5,569 bases of DNA from Aquifex sp. Lineage in GTDB: Bacteria; Aquificota; Aquificia; Aquificales; Aquificaceae. Positions 1 to 5,569 of this stretch are shown piece by piece. The stretch spans positions 1-5,569 of the forward strand of contig WFPV01000046.1 in NCBI GenBank assembly GCA_015487405.1, in the 5' to 3' direction. The position numbers and the translations under genes were made by a program. The notes under the pieces were generated by a model. The model was not told the DNA's origin. It did no database searches and saw only the letters and a program-made list of their open reading frames with translations. Every line of letters begins with the position of its first letter. Position 1 is the stretch's first letter.

Positions 1-675
1 ATTCACCTTATCCAGGAAAACAGAATCCCTCCCGCGAGGGGACTCGGTTCTTCTGCCACTGCAATAGTAGGAGGCATAGAAGCGGCTCTCCAACTTCACA
101 ACAAAGAGGTTCCCTTAGAGGAAAAGCTAAAGATAGCCTTTGAGTTTGAGAGCCACCCTGACAACATACTCCCCGCTTTCTTAGGAGGATTCGTGATTTC
201 TGCAACGGACAGGGACAGAATCGTTTATAAAAAAATTCAATTCCCTGACGAGCTAAAGCTCGTATTTGTAATTCCTAACTACGAGGTTTCTACTTCAGAA
301 GCAAGGAGAGTATTACCCAAAAAGATGGAGCTCCAAACTGCTGTTTTCAACCTGCAACGCTCCGCACTACTCGTTGCGGCACTCCTTACCAAAGACTACA
401 AACTCCTCAAAGAAGCCGTAAGGGATAGGCTCCACCAGCCCTACAGGAGTAAACTCATTCCCGGACTTGAGGAGGCTATTTTGGTCTCTTACAAGGAAGG
501 GGCGCTCGCTACCTTCTTGAGCGGTGCGGGACCAACGGTATGCTCTATAACCTTAGAAAGGGAAGAAGTCATCGGGGAAGCCGTAAAGGAGACTCTTGAT
601 AAGTTCTCAGGCTACGAGGCTGAGGTGAAGGTTCTCAAAGCTATAAACGAGGGACTCAAAGTTTCTAAAGTCTGA
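1..675 (+). CDS. thrB: Homoserine kinase, 5'-truncated by window edge
   Basis: Cytoplasmic GHMP-family kinase that phosphorylates homoserine with ATP to O-phosphohomoserine, the step before threonine synthase. The frame is open from base 1 with no start, leaving 224 residues. Family members are about 300 long, so roughly 75-85 N-terminal residues lie outside the window. Visible landmarks (numbered from the first visible codon): the GHMP ATP-binding motif PPARGLGSSATAIVGG at 10-25; SHPDNILPAFLGGFVIS at 51-67, matching the HPDN...GG block typical of ThrB; DRLHQPYR at 142-149, also typical of homoserine kinases; and the C-terminal GHMP motif SGAGPT at 174-179. The GTG at 193 is an internal Val codon (V65), not the start, because conserved sequence runs in frame upstream of it. 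The 3' end overlaps the convergent tgt gene by 11 bases. Upstream context is not visible. Another GHMP kinase is possible but unlikely given the HPDN and LHQPYR blocks. Confidence 0.93.
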   Translation: MHLIQENRIPPARGLGSSATAIVGGIEAALQLHNKEVPLEEKLKIAFEFESHPDNILPAFLGGFVISATDRDRIVYKKIQFPDELKLVFVIPNYEVSTSEARRVLPKKMELQTAVFNLQRSALLVAALLTKDYKLLKEAVRDRLHQPYRSKLIPGLEEAILVSYKEGALATFLSGAGPTVCSITLEREEVIGEAVKETLDKFSGYEAEVKVLKAINEGLKVSKV

Positions 676-1801
676 CCTTTACTTTCTCCAAGTATCTTTC
701 TTTCAGCTCCTTGAACCTTCCTTCCTCTATCGCCTTTCTTATTTCCTCCATCATCTTTAGGTAAAACCTGAGGTTATGAATCGTATTCAGGACGTAAGCA
801 CTAATCTCTTCCGCAACGAAAAGGTGTCTAAGGTAAGCTTTTGTGTGATTTCTACAGGTATAGCAATCACACTCGGGGTCTAAGGGAGTGAAGTCCTCCT
901 TCCACTTTGCATGCCTTATATCAATTACCCCTTGAGAGGTGTAAAGAGTTCCCGTCCTTGCGTTCCTTGTGGGAACTACACAGTCAAACATGTCCACTCC
1001 CCTTTCCACCGCCTCTAATATATCCTCCGGTTTTCCGACTCCCATCAAATACCTTGGCTTGTGTTCGGGAAGTAGTTCACACACGAGCTCGGTCATCGGA
1101 TACATGATTTCCTTCGGCTCTCCTACCGAAAGCCCTCCTATGGAGTAGCCAAAAAGGTGCTCGTCAAACTCCATAGTTCTCTCCACGGCTTCCCTCCTCA
1201 AATCTTCCCAGAAAGCTCCCTGAACGATTCCAAATAGGGCTTGGTCTTTCCTTCTTTTGGCTTTTATACTTCTCTCAAGCCACCTTATCGTTCTGTCTAA
1301 AGCCTCCTTTGCATATTCCTTAGTTGTAGGATACTCAACGCACTCGTCCAAGGGCATTATTATGTCAGAACCGAAGGTCTCTTGAATTTCTATTACCTTT
1401 TCAGGTGTAAAGAAGTGTTTATCCCCCTGAAGGTGGTCCTGAAACTCCACACCCTCGTCCGTTATTTTTACTTTTGCTTTCCTGTTTCCAAAGCGTCCCT
1501 TTGCCAAAGAAAAGACTTGATATCCCCCGCTGTCGGTCAGTATGGGCTTTTTCCATCCGATAAAGTTGTGAAGCCCTCCGGCTTTTTTTATTATCTCCGT
1601 TCCCGGTCTTAAGTAAAGGTGGTATGTATTTCCGAGGATTATCTGAGCTCCTATCTCATCCAGGAGCTTATGAATCATAGCTTTTACGGTTCCTTGAGTT
1701 CCCACCGGCATGAATACGGGAGTTTCTATTACTCCGTGAGGAGTGTATAGTCTTCCCCTTCTCGCTTTTCCGTCCTTTTTTATAAGCTTGAATTTGAACA
1801 T
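665..1801 (-). CDS. tgt: tRNA-guanine(34) transglycosylase, bacterial preQ1 type
   Basis: Exchanges guanine-34 in the anticodon of GUN tRNAs (Asp, Asn, His, Tyr) for preQ1, the committed step that puts the queuosine precursor into tRNA; cytoplasmic. The gene is full length at 378 residues. The catalytic signature is complete: the general-base Asp in LTDSGGYQV (D90), the nucleophile Asp in MFDCVVPTRNARTG (D273), and a zinc site of C311, C313 and C316 in ECDCYTC with H342 in TIHNLRFY. Substrate-pocket elements include D152 in PLDEC, Q194 in GIVQG and GGLSVGE at 222-228. By recalled alignment to the Zymomonas enzyme, the Val in that loop (V226) is the bacterial residue where eukaryotic queuine enzymes have Gly, which supports preQ1 use. 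A small oddity is GIVQGAF, where GIVQGG is usual. No Shine-Dalgarno sequence is visible before the ATG at 1801. The start is supported by the immediately aligned N-terminal TGT sequence (TPVFMPVGTQGTVK at 27-40). The stop overlaps convergent thrB by 11 bases. Confidence 0.96.
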   Translation of the reverse strand: MFKFKLIKKDGKARRGRLYTPHGVIETPVFMPVGTQGTVKAMIHKLLDEIGAQIILGNTYHLYLRPGTEIIKKAGGLHNFIGWKKPILTDSGGYQVFSLAKGRFGNRKAKVKITDEGVEFQDHLQGDKHFFTPEKVIEIQETFGSDIIMPLDECVEYPTTKEYAKEALDRTIRWLERSIKAKRRKDQALFGIVQGAFWEDLRREAVERTMEFDEHLFGYSIGGLSVGEPKEIMYPMTELVCELLPEHKPRYLMGVGKPEDILEAVERGVDMFDCVVPTRNARTGTLYTSQGVIDIRHAKWKEDFTPLDPECDCYTCRNHTKAYLRHLFVAEEISAYVLNTIHNLRFYLKMMEEIRKAIEEGRFKELKERYLEKVKVRL

Positions 1802-1863
1802 AATATAAAGTTTACGGGCTAAAGTTTAGATTACTGCTAAAATTAACTGGAGGGAGGAAACCT
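1802..1863. promoter_or_regulatory. Divergent intergenic region with candidate extended -10 for the SPOR operon
   Basis: This 62-base gap separates the divergent starts of tgt and the SPOR operon, so it must serve both directions. On the + strand, TGCTAAAAT at 1835-1843 fits an extended -10 element (TGn plus TAAAAT). The best -35-like hexamer, TTTACG at 1811-1816, is 21 bases away, which is too far for a standard pair, although extended -10 promoters can work without one. The purine-rich GGAGGGAGG at 1849-1857 is a strong ribosome binding site for the ATG at 1864. The predicted transcript would start very near this site, giving an unusually short leader and weakening the promoter call. For tgt on the - strand I see no convincing promoter pair and no Shine-Dalgarno sequence. 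Confidence 0.4.
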
Positions 1864-2484
1864 ATGGCAAGTAAACACAGATTAATATTTTTAGGCACAC
1901 TCCTCGTGGGATTAACCCTTTTCTACTTTGGGGTAAATACCTGGATGGAACAGAAAGCAAAAGAAAACGTTCCACCGCCCCCTATAGTTATAAAAGAACC
2001 TCAAGAAACGAAACAGCAAATGCAAGAACAAAAAAGGCTTGAAACTGTTGGAAAACCAGCTACTCAGGAAACCAAACAAGTGGTTAAAAAAACTCAAAAG
2101 GAAGAAACAAAAGTTGTTAAGCAAAAAAGTGAGACTCAAAAAGTTGATAAGCAAAAGCAACAGAAACCGAGTGAGAAGATGAAAGAGGAAAAAGTAGTAA
2201 AAGAAACGGAGAAAAAAAGAAAAATTGCTAAAAAAGAAACTATGACACAATCTAAAAAAGTAGTTAGGAAGTTAAGAACCTATGTGTTCCAAGTGGGCGC
2301 TTTCAAGAGCAGAGAAAACGCTCTTAGAATGGTTCGTATTGCTAAAAGAAAAGGATTTAGTGCAAGGCTTGTAAGAAAGGGAGAGCTTTATAAAGTTTAC
2401 GTATACGCTAAGGCACCATCCTACGCCCTCGCCTACAAGAAGGTAAAAAGACACTTCAAGGAAGCATTTCTCGTAAGGAACTAA
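1864..2484 (+). CDS. Membrane-anchored SPOR-domain protein, FtsN-like architecture
   Basis: A 206-residue protein with a short basic N-terminus, one membrane segment at about residues 7-24 (LIFLGTLLVGLTLFYFGV), a Pro cluster (VPPPPIV, 36-42), a very Lys/Glu/Gln-rich linker at about 44-136 and a C-terminal SPOR domain at about 137-203 containing the family's QVGAF core (143-147). Known of the family: SPOR domains bind peptidoglycan strands stripped of peptide stems, which concentrate at the division septum. Inferred: the protein sits in the inner membrane with its linker and SPOR domain in the periplasm, as FtsN does. The layout matches FtsN, but the linker is too low in complexity to establish orthology, so no symbol is given. 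The start is fixed by GGAGGGAGG at 1849-1857, seven bases or so upstream. The linker-coding DNA is A-rich (about 33% GC by hand count over 2041-2160), which the Lys content explains. It is the first gene of a tight operon with the TPR-SPOR lipoprotein. Confidence 0.85.
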   Translation: MASKHRLIFLGTLLVGLTLFYFGVNTWMEQKAKENVPPPPIVIKEPQETKQQMQEQKRLETVGKPATQETKQVVKKTQKEETKVVKQKSETQKVDKQKQQKPSEKMKEEKVVKETEKKRKIAKKETMTQSKKVVRKLRTYVFQVGAFKSRENALRMVRIAKRKGFSARLVRKGELYKVYVYAKAPSYALAYKKVKRHFKEAFLVRN

Positions 2485-2485
2485 A

Positions 2486-3571
2486 ATGAGAAAGCTTTTA
2501 TTCCTATTACTTGCTCTTGTTGTAGTTTCCTGTGCACCCACAACTGCGAAGAAAGAAGAGAGAAGTTGGCAGTTTTACTACGACCTGGGTATGTCTTCTT
2601 ACCAAGCAAAGAATTATTCGGAAGCTATAGCCAACTTCCACAGGGCTTTAAAGATTAATCCTAACGAGCCCAAAATATGGAGCGCTTTAGGCGTAGCCTA
2701 CACAGAGGTAAAGGAATACCAGAAGGCGGAGGAAAGCTTCAAGAAGGCTCTAAAATTGAATCCGAATTACTCAGAAGCCCGCATGAACTTGGGAATCCTT
2801 TATATGAAACAAGGCAAATACGATCTTGCTCTCAAGTATCTAACCGAAGCGGCGAACGACGAGTTGTTTCCGAAAAAACACATAGCTTACTACAACCTAG
2901 CTAAGGTCTATAAAGCGCTCGATAAAAACAAAGAATACATTTACTACCTTGAGAAAGCAGTAAACTACAATCCCCTATACTTGGAAGCTCAACTTGAACT
3001 TGCGGGAGCTTACAAGGAAGTCGGAGAGTATGAAAAGGCTCTAAAGATTTACAAGCAACTTATTAACAACGGATACGACGACCCCTATATACTCTATAAA
3101 CTTGCTGAAATTTACTACTTGATGGGAGACTATGCGAAAGCTCGAGCTTTAATTAAACGCCTACTTTACGACTACAAACTCACAGAAGAACAAAAGCAGA
3201 AGGTTAGAGACCTGCTGACGCAGGTATTAATAGCACAACAGAGGAAGGTGATAAGCTTTGAAAAAATCAACCAGCCAGAAGAGAATATATCTGAGAAACC
3301 TGAGGAAGAAAAAAAAGAAGTAAAAGAAGATAAGCAAAAAGTGGAAGAGGGACATTATTATGTTCAGATAGGAGCTTTTTCTACAAAAGAACGGGCGGAA
3401 AGGTTGATAAAAACTCTAAAAGTAAAGGGAGTAGATAGGTTAAAAATTGTTGAAACTCAGGGGATTTACAAAGTTCTCTACGGCGGATTTAAAACTCCAG
3501 AAGAGGCAAGAAAGGCCAAAGAAGAGTTAAAAAAGCTCAACATTTACGGATTTATCGTAGAGCTCAAGTGA
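2486..3571 (+). CDS. TPR-repeat lipoprotein with C-terminal SPOR domain
   Basis: A 361-residue protein. Residues 1-16 form a lipoprotein signal: basic MRK, a hydrophobic stretch, then the lipobox VVSC with the lipidated Cys at 16. Six 34-residue TPR units follow at about 28-61, 62-95, 96-129, 132-165, 166-199 and 200-233. The first three show the full consensus (for example LG at 34-35, 68-69 and 102-103, with Pro near the end of the first two); the last three have Leu-Ala at the LG position. A charged Glu/Lys linker at about 262-288 leads to a SPOR domain at about 289-361 with the core YVQIGAF (292-298). Inferred role: an envelope scaffold that gathers partner proteins through the TPRs and binds peptidoglycan through SPOR. 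Whether it stays in the inner membrane or is sorted to the outer membrane cannot be told; Ala-Pro follow the Cys, with no Asp at +2. The start lies one base after the upstream stop, with AAGGAA at 2475-2480 as ribosome binding site, so co-translation is likely. The end overlaps convergent folD by 28 bases. Confidence 0.92.
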   Translation: MRKLLFLLLALVVVSCAPTTAKKEERSWQFYYDLGMSSYQAKNYSEAIANFHRALKINPNEPKIWSALGVAYTEVKEYQKAEESFKKALKLNPNYSEARMNLGILYMKQGKYDLALKYLTEAANDELFPKKHIAYYNLAKVYKALDKNKEYIYYLEKAVNYNPLYLEAQLELAGAYKEVGEYEKALKIYKQLINNGYDDPYILYKLAEIYYLMGDYAKARALIKRLLYDYKLTEEQKQKVRDLLTQVLIAQQRKVISFEKINQPEENISEKPEEEKKEVKEDKQKVEEGHYYVQIGAFSTKERAERLIKTLKVKGVDRLKIVETQGIYKVLYGGFKTPEEARKAKEELKKLNIYGFIVELK

Positions 3572-4419
3572 GAGAACTTTCTTTTATACGCTTTCAGTGT
3601 ATTTATAAGTAAAGCGGTTACAGTCATAGGTCCCACTCCTCCCGGAACGGGCGTTATTGCGTAAGCCTTTTCTTTTACCTTTTCAAAGTCCACATCCCCC
3701 ACGATTTTGCCGTTAACTTTAGAAATTCCAACGTCAACGACCACGGCCCCATCCTTTACCATATCTTCCTTTATAAGGTAGGGAACTCCCGTTGCAGAGA
3801 TGAGGATGTCTGCCTGCAGGGTATGTTTCTTTAAGTCTTTTGTATAGATATGGCACACCGTTACTGTTGCATTCCTCCAGAGCATTAAAAGGCTTAAAGG
3901 TCTTCCTACTATAAAGCCGGCTCCTACGATTACGACATCTTTACCTTGGACTTCTATTCCGTAGTGTTTTAGGAGTATATCTATTCCGAGAGGCGTGCAG
4001 GGGATAAAGCCGTCCTCTATCTGTCCTACGAGCTTTCCCATATTTTCGGGATGAAAGCCGTCCACATCCTTTTCAGGATTTATGGAAAGAATCACTTTGG
4101 TCTGGTCTATGTGCTTAGGAAGGGGGAGCTGGACGAGAATTCCATCAACTTCCTCGTTTGTGTTTAGCTCGTAGATAAGTCCCAGAAGTTTCTCCTCTTC
4201 CGTGTTTTCAGAAAGATGGTAAAAGAGGGACTTAATGCCTACCTTCTCACAGGCTTTTCGTTTGTTATTTACGTAAACCTTGCTTGCGGGATCCTCTCCT
4301 ACAAGGATTACCGCCAAAGAGGGAGCTCTGAAACCCTTACTCGTGAAGTTCTCAACTTCCTTCTTTATCTCCTCGCGAATCTTTCGGGAAAGTGCCTTTC
4401 CGTCCAGAATCACACTCAT
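3544..4419 (-). CDS. folD: Bifunctional methylene-THF dehydrogenase / methenyl-THF cyclohydrolase
   Basis: Cytoplasmic folate enzyme that interconverts 5,10-methylene-, 5,10-methenyl- and 10-formyl-tetrahydrofolate, feeding purine and formyl-Met synthesis. Its 291 residues match the usual length of 280-300. Active-site motifs are intact: YVNNK with Y49 and catalytic K53, Q97 in LVQLPLP, D120 in VDGFHP (119-124) and the C-terminal signature PVPGGVGPMT (257-266). The nucleotide-binding loop reads GAGFIVGRP (166-174), where GRS/GAS-xIVG is usual, and the following strand reads TVCHIYTKD (187-195). The residues that I recall contacting the NADP 2'-phosphate in human and E. coli enzymes appear to be absent, so cofactor preference may differ. 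The start is supported by GAGGA (4430-4426), six bases upstream, and by the conserved N-terminus. Its ATG overlaps the stop of the upstream glycosyltransferase gene as ATGA, implying translational coupling. The last nine codons and stop overlap the 3' end of the convergent TPR gene. Confidence 0.96.
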   Translation of the reverse strand: MSVILDGKALSRKIREEIKKEVENFTSKGFRAPSLAVILVGEDPASKVYVNNKRKACEKVGIKSLFYHLSENTEEEKLLGLIYELNTNEEVDGILVQLPLPKHIDQTKVILSINPEKDVDGFHPENMGKLVGQIEDGFIPCTPLGIDILLKHYGIEVQGKDVVIVGAGFIVGRPLSLLMLWRNATVTVCHIYTKDLKKHTLQADILISATGVPYLIKEDMVKDGAVVVDVGISKVNGKIVGDVDFEKVKEKAYAITPVPGGVGPMTVTALLINTLKAYKRKFSHLSSTINP

Positions 4420-5366
4420 TTCTCTTCCTCTACATTTATTTTTTCTTGAATTATATAGGGCTTCTCACCTTTACTCTCATAATAGGTTCTGACTATGAGC
4501 TCAGCTATTATTCCCGTAGAAACAAGCTGTATTCCAGAGAGTATGAGAAGGACTCCGAGAATGAGAAGGGGTCTGTGTCCTATATCCTGTCCGAAAAAAA
4601 GCTTTAACACCGTAAGGTATAGTTCTATCAAGAATCCTACACCGAAGAGTGTCAGTCCTATCCCTCCAAAAACGTAGAGGGGTCTCGTTATGTATTCGTT
4701 TAAAAACTTAACGAGAAAGATATCTAAGATAACTCTTATCGTTCTTCCTATACCGTACTTGGATTTGCCGTAAAGTCTTGGATGGTGTTTTACGGGTATC
4801 TCGGTAATTTTCGCTCCAAAGCGTTTAGCAAGAGCTGGAAGAAAGCGGTGCATATCTCCGTAGAGCCTATACTGCTTAGCTATATCAGCCTTGTAAGCTT
4901 TGAGGGTGCATCCGTAGTCGTGGAGATGAACTCCCGTAACCTTTGAAATTATCCAGTTCGCTATCATAGAAGGAAGCTTTCTGGAAAAGAAGGGGTCTTT
5001 TCTGTCTTTCCTCCATCCGCTTACTATGTCGTAACCTTCCTTCATTTTTTCAAGGAGTCTAGGGATGTCTTCAGGGTCATTCTGGAGGTCCGCGTCCATG
5101 GTAATTATTATGTCTCCTTTAGCGTGTTCAAAGCCCGCATACATCGCCGCGGTCTGTCCAAAGTTTCTACGGAACCTTATCACTTTTACTTTTTTGTCCT
5201 TTTGGGCTATTTCTTTTAGAATTTCGTAAGTTCCATCGGTGGAGCCATCGTCCACAAAGATTATCTCGTAATCCTCTCCGAGGTTGTCTAACACTTTTTT
5301 TAGTTTTTCGTATAGTATGGGAATGTTCTCTTCTTCGTTGTAGGCGGGAATAACTACGGAAATCAT
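4416..5366 (-). CDS. GT2 glycosyltransferase, polyprenyl-phosphate (DPM1/GtrB/ArnC-like) type
   Basis: A 316-residue family 2 glycosyltransferase expected to move a sugar from a nucleotide donor onto a polyprenyl phosphate at the cytoplasmic face of the membrane. The N-terminal GT-A domain (about 1-215) starts with ISVVIPAYNEEENI and carries VDDGSTDGT (38-46), the metal- and donor-binding DAD in MDADLQNDPEDIP (90-102), DYGCTLKAYK (150-159), MHRFLPAL (172-179) and the juxtamembrane RLYGKSKYG (197-205). Two membrane segments follow, at about 230-255 and 266-292, then a charged tail. This two-helix plan is that of bacterial GtrB/ArnC-like enzymes; eukaryote-type DPM1 has none or one. The sugar (mannose, glucose, undecaprenyl-linked aminosugar or other) cannot be read from the sequence, so no symbol is given. 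There is no Shine-Dalgarno sequence before the ATG at 5366, but the GT2 fold begins right at it, so the start is secure. It is first in an operon with folD (ATGA overlap), a pairing with no evident functional logic. Confidence 0.9.
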   Translation of the reverse strand: MISVVIPAYNEEENIPILYEKLKKVLDNLGEDYEIIFVDDGSTDGTYEILKEIAQKDKKVKVIRFRRNFGQTAAMYAGFEHAKGDIIITMDADLQNDPEDIPRLLEKMKEGYDIVSGWRKDRKDPFFSRKLPSMIANWIISKVTGVHLHDYGCTLKAYKADIAKQYRLYGDMHRFLPALAKRFGAKITEIPVKHHPRLYGKSKYGIGRTIRVILDIFLVKFLNEYITRPLYVFGGIGLTLFGVGFLIELYLTVLKLFFGQDIGHRPLLILGVLLILSGIQLVSTGIIAELIVRTYYESKGEKPYIIQEKINVEEEK

Positions 5367-5402
5367 AAGAGTATTTATATTATCATATTAGGAGGAAATT
5401 AC
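5367..5402. promoter_or_regulatory. AT-rich divergent intergenic region
   Basis: Only 36 bases separate the divergent starts of the glycosyltransferase and the right-edge gene. The stretch at 5371-5389 is almost entirely A/T and offers -10-like hexamers on both strands: TATATT at 5376-5381 on the + strand, and TATGAT and TATAAA on the - strand. I find no good -35 partner for any of them, so individual promoter calls are not secure. Either transcript would have a very short leader. Confidence 0.3.
5390..5396 (+). promoter_or_regulatory. Strong Shine-Dalgarno site for the right-edge gene
   Basis: AGGAGGA lies seven bases (counted from AGGAGG) upstream of the ATG at 5403. It is one of the two strongest ribosome binding sites in the window. 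It shows that the ATG at 5403 is a genuine start even though its frame stops after 31 codons. Confidence 0.75.
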
Positions 5403-5569
5403 ATGAGTAATGAGAACAGGAATAAAAAACTTCTTGAAGTTATAAGACTAATTTTGCAAGAACATGGGGAGTATTATATTCAAAGACAAAACTTGTAAAA
5501 CTTCTCTATCTGTTGGGTAGACATTTTGTTCAACAAAGAAATATGCCTCTTACTGGTAAGAGTATAAAA
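5403..5569 (+). pseudogene. Frameshifted, 3'-truncated SocA/Panacea (DUF4065)-like antitoxin-domain gene
   Basis: From the ATG at 5403 the frame runs 31 codons (MSNENRNKKLLEVIRLIL...) to a TAA at 5496-5498. The -1 frame is open from 5438 to the window end and reads protein-like sequence (LYSKTKLVKLLYLLGRHF, then QQRNMPLTGKSIK). Reading across with a one-base backward shift near the GGGG at 5466-5469 gives a continuous helix followed by (S)KTKLVKLLYL and, about ten residues on, PLTG. That matches my recollection of the SocA/Panacea domain start (KL.KLLYLA...R..G.PLTG). The downstream frame has no good start of its own. Known of the family: Panacea domains act as antitoxins with many kinds of toxin, and Caulobacter SocA is a proteolytic adaptor for the toxin SocB. 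GC is about 30% by hand count over 5401-5569, below the neighbours. It could be a decayed gene, a lost G in the sequence or a programmed shift; any partner lies beyond the window. Family assignment rests on about 36 residues. Confidence 0.5.

Noticed and set aside
193..675. GTG at 193 as the start of a 160-residue protein.
   Set aside because: The frame is open to base 1 and encodes the conserved GHMP ATP-binding and HPDN motifs upstream, so this GTG is an internal Val codon of thrB.
1912..2250. Antisense Phe/Leu-rich open frame of 112 codons that looks like a membrane protein.
   Set aside because: It is the mirror of the Lys/Glu-rich linker of the SPOR protein: AAA/AAG/GAA codons read backwards give TTT/CTT/TTC. 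It has no domain or ribosome site.
3557..3590. Possible terminator around GAGCTC and CTCAAGTGAG at the TPR-SPOR/folD junction.
   Set aside because: Stems are only about four base pairs and no clean T-run follows on either strand.
4216..4677. Several short + strand open frames opposite folD and the glycosyltransferase.
   Set aside because: They overlap one another, lie antisense to strongly recognised genes and show no family motif or ribosome site.
5403..5498. A stand-alone 31-residue small protein.
   Set aside because: Possible given the strong ribosome site, but the -1 frame carries family-like sequence with no start of its own, so a single frame-broken gene explains both better.

Overview
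The window looks like bacterial chromosome from a hyperthermophile of the Aquificota, probably Aquifex or a close relative. The proteins are rich in Lys and Glu. Arg codons are mostly AGA/AGG, and ATA is common for Ile. The coding strands are purine-rich and the genes are packed tightly, with only two intergenic gaps (62 and 36 bases). The species call is inferred from this style and from recognition, not from a database match.

Layout, left to right: (1) the 3' three-quarters of a homoserine kinase gene (thrB, + strand). (2) tgt, a queuosine-pathway tRNA-guanine transglycosylase on the - strand, which meets thrB tail to tail with an 11-base overlap. (3) A 62-base divergent promoter gap. (4) A two-gene + strand operon: a membrane-anchored FtsN-like SPOR protein, then, one base after its stop, a TPR lipoprotein that also ends in a SPOR domain. 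(5) folD on the - strand, whose end overlaps the TPR gene tail to tail by 28 bases. (6) A polyprenyl-phosphate-type GT2 glycosyltransferase upstream of folD in the same - strand operon, joined to it by an ATGA stop/start overlap. (7) A 36-base divergent gap. (8) The start of an AT-rich + strand gene, cut off by the window end. Its reading frame is broken by an apparent one-base shift, and its pieces resemble an SocA/Panacea (DUF4065) antitoxin-type domain.

thrB (threonine synthesis), tgt (tRNA modification) and folD (one-carbon folate metabolism) are housekeeping genes without an obvious joint function. The SPOR pair is the one clear functional unit. It would put one peptidoglycan-binding SPOR domain on an inner-membrane anchor and another on a lipid anchor with protein-binding TPR repeats, which suggests a role in cell division or envelope linkage. 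The glycosyltransferase adds an envelope or glycan function next door. The most unusual item is the frameshifted, low-GC Panacea-like gene at the right edge, the only part that looks like accessory DNA. No tRNA, rRNA, CRISPR array, IS element or convincing terminator was seen.
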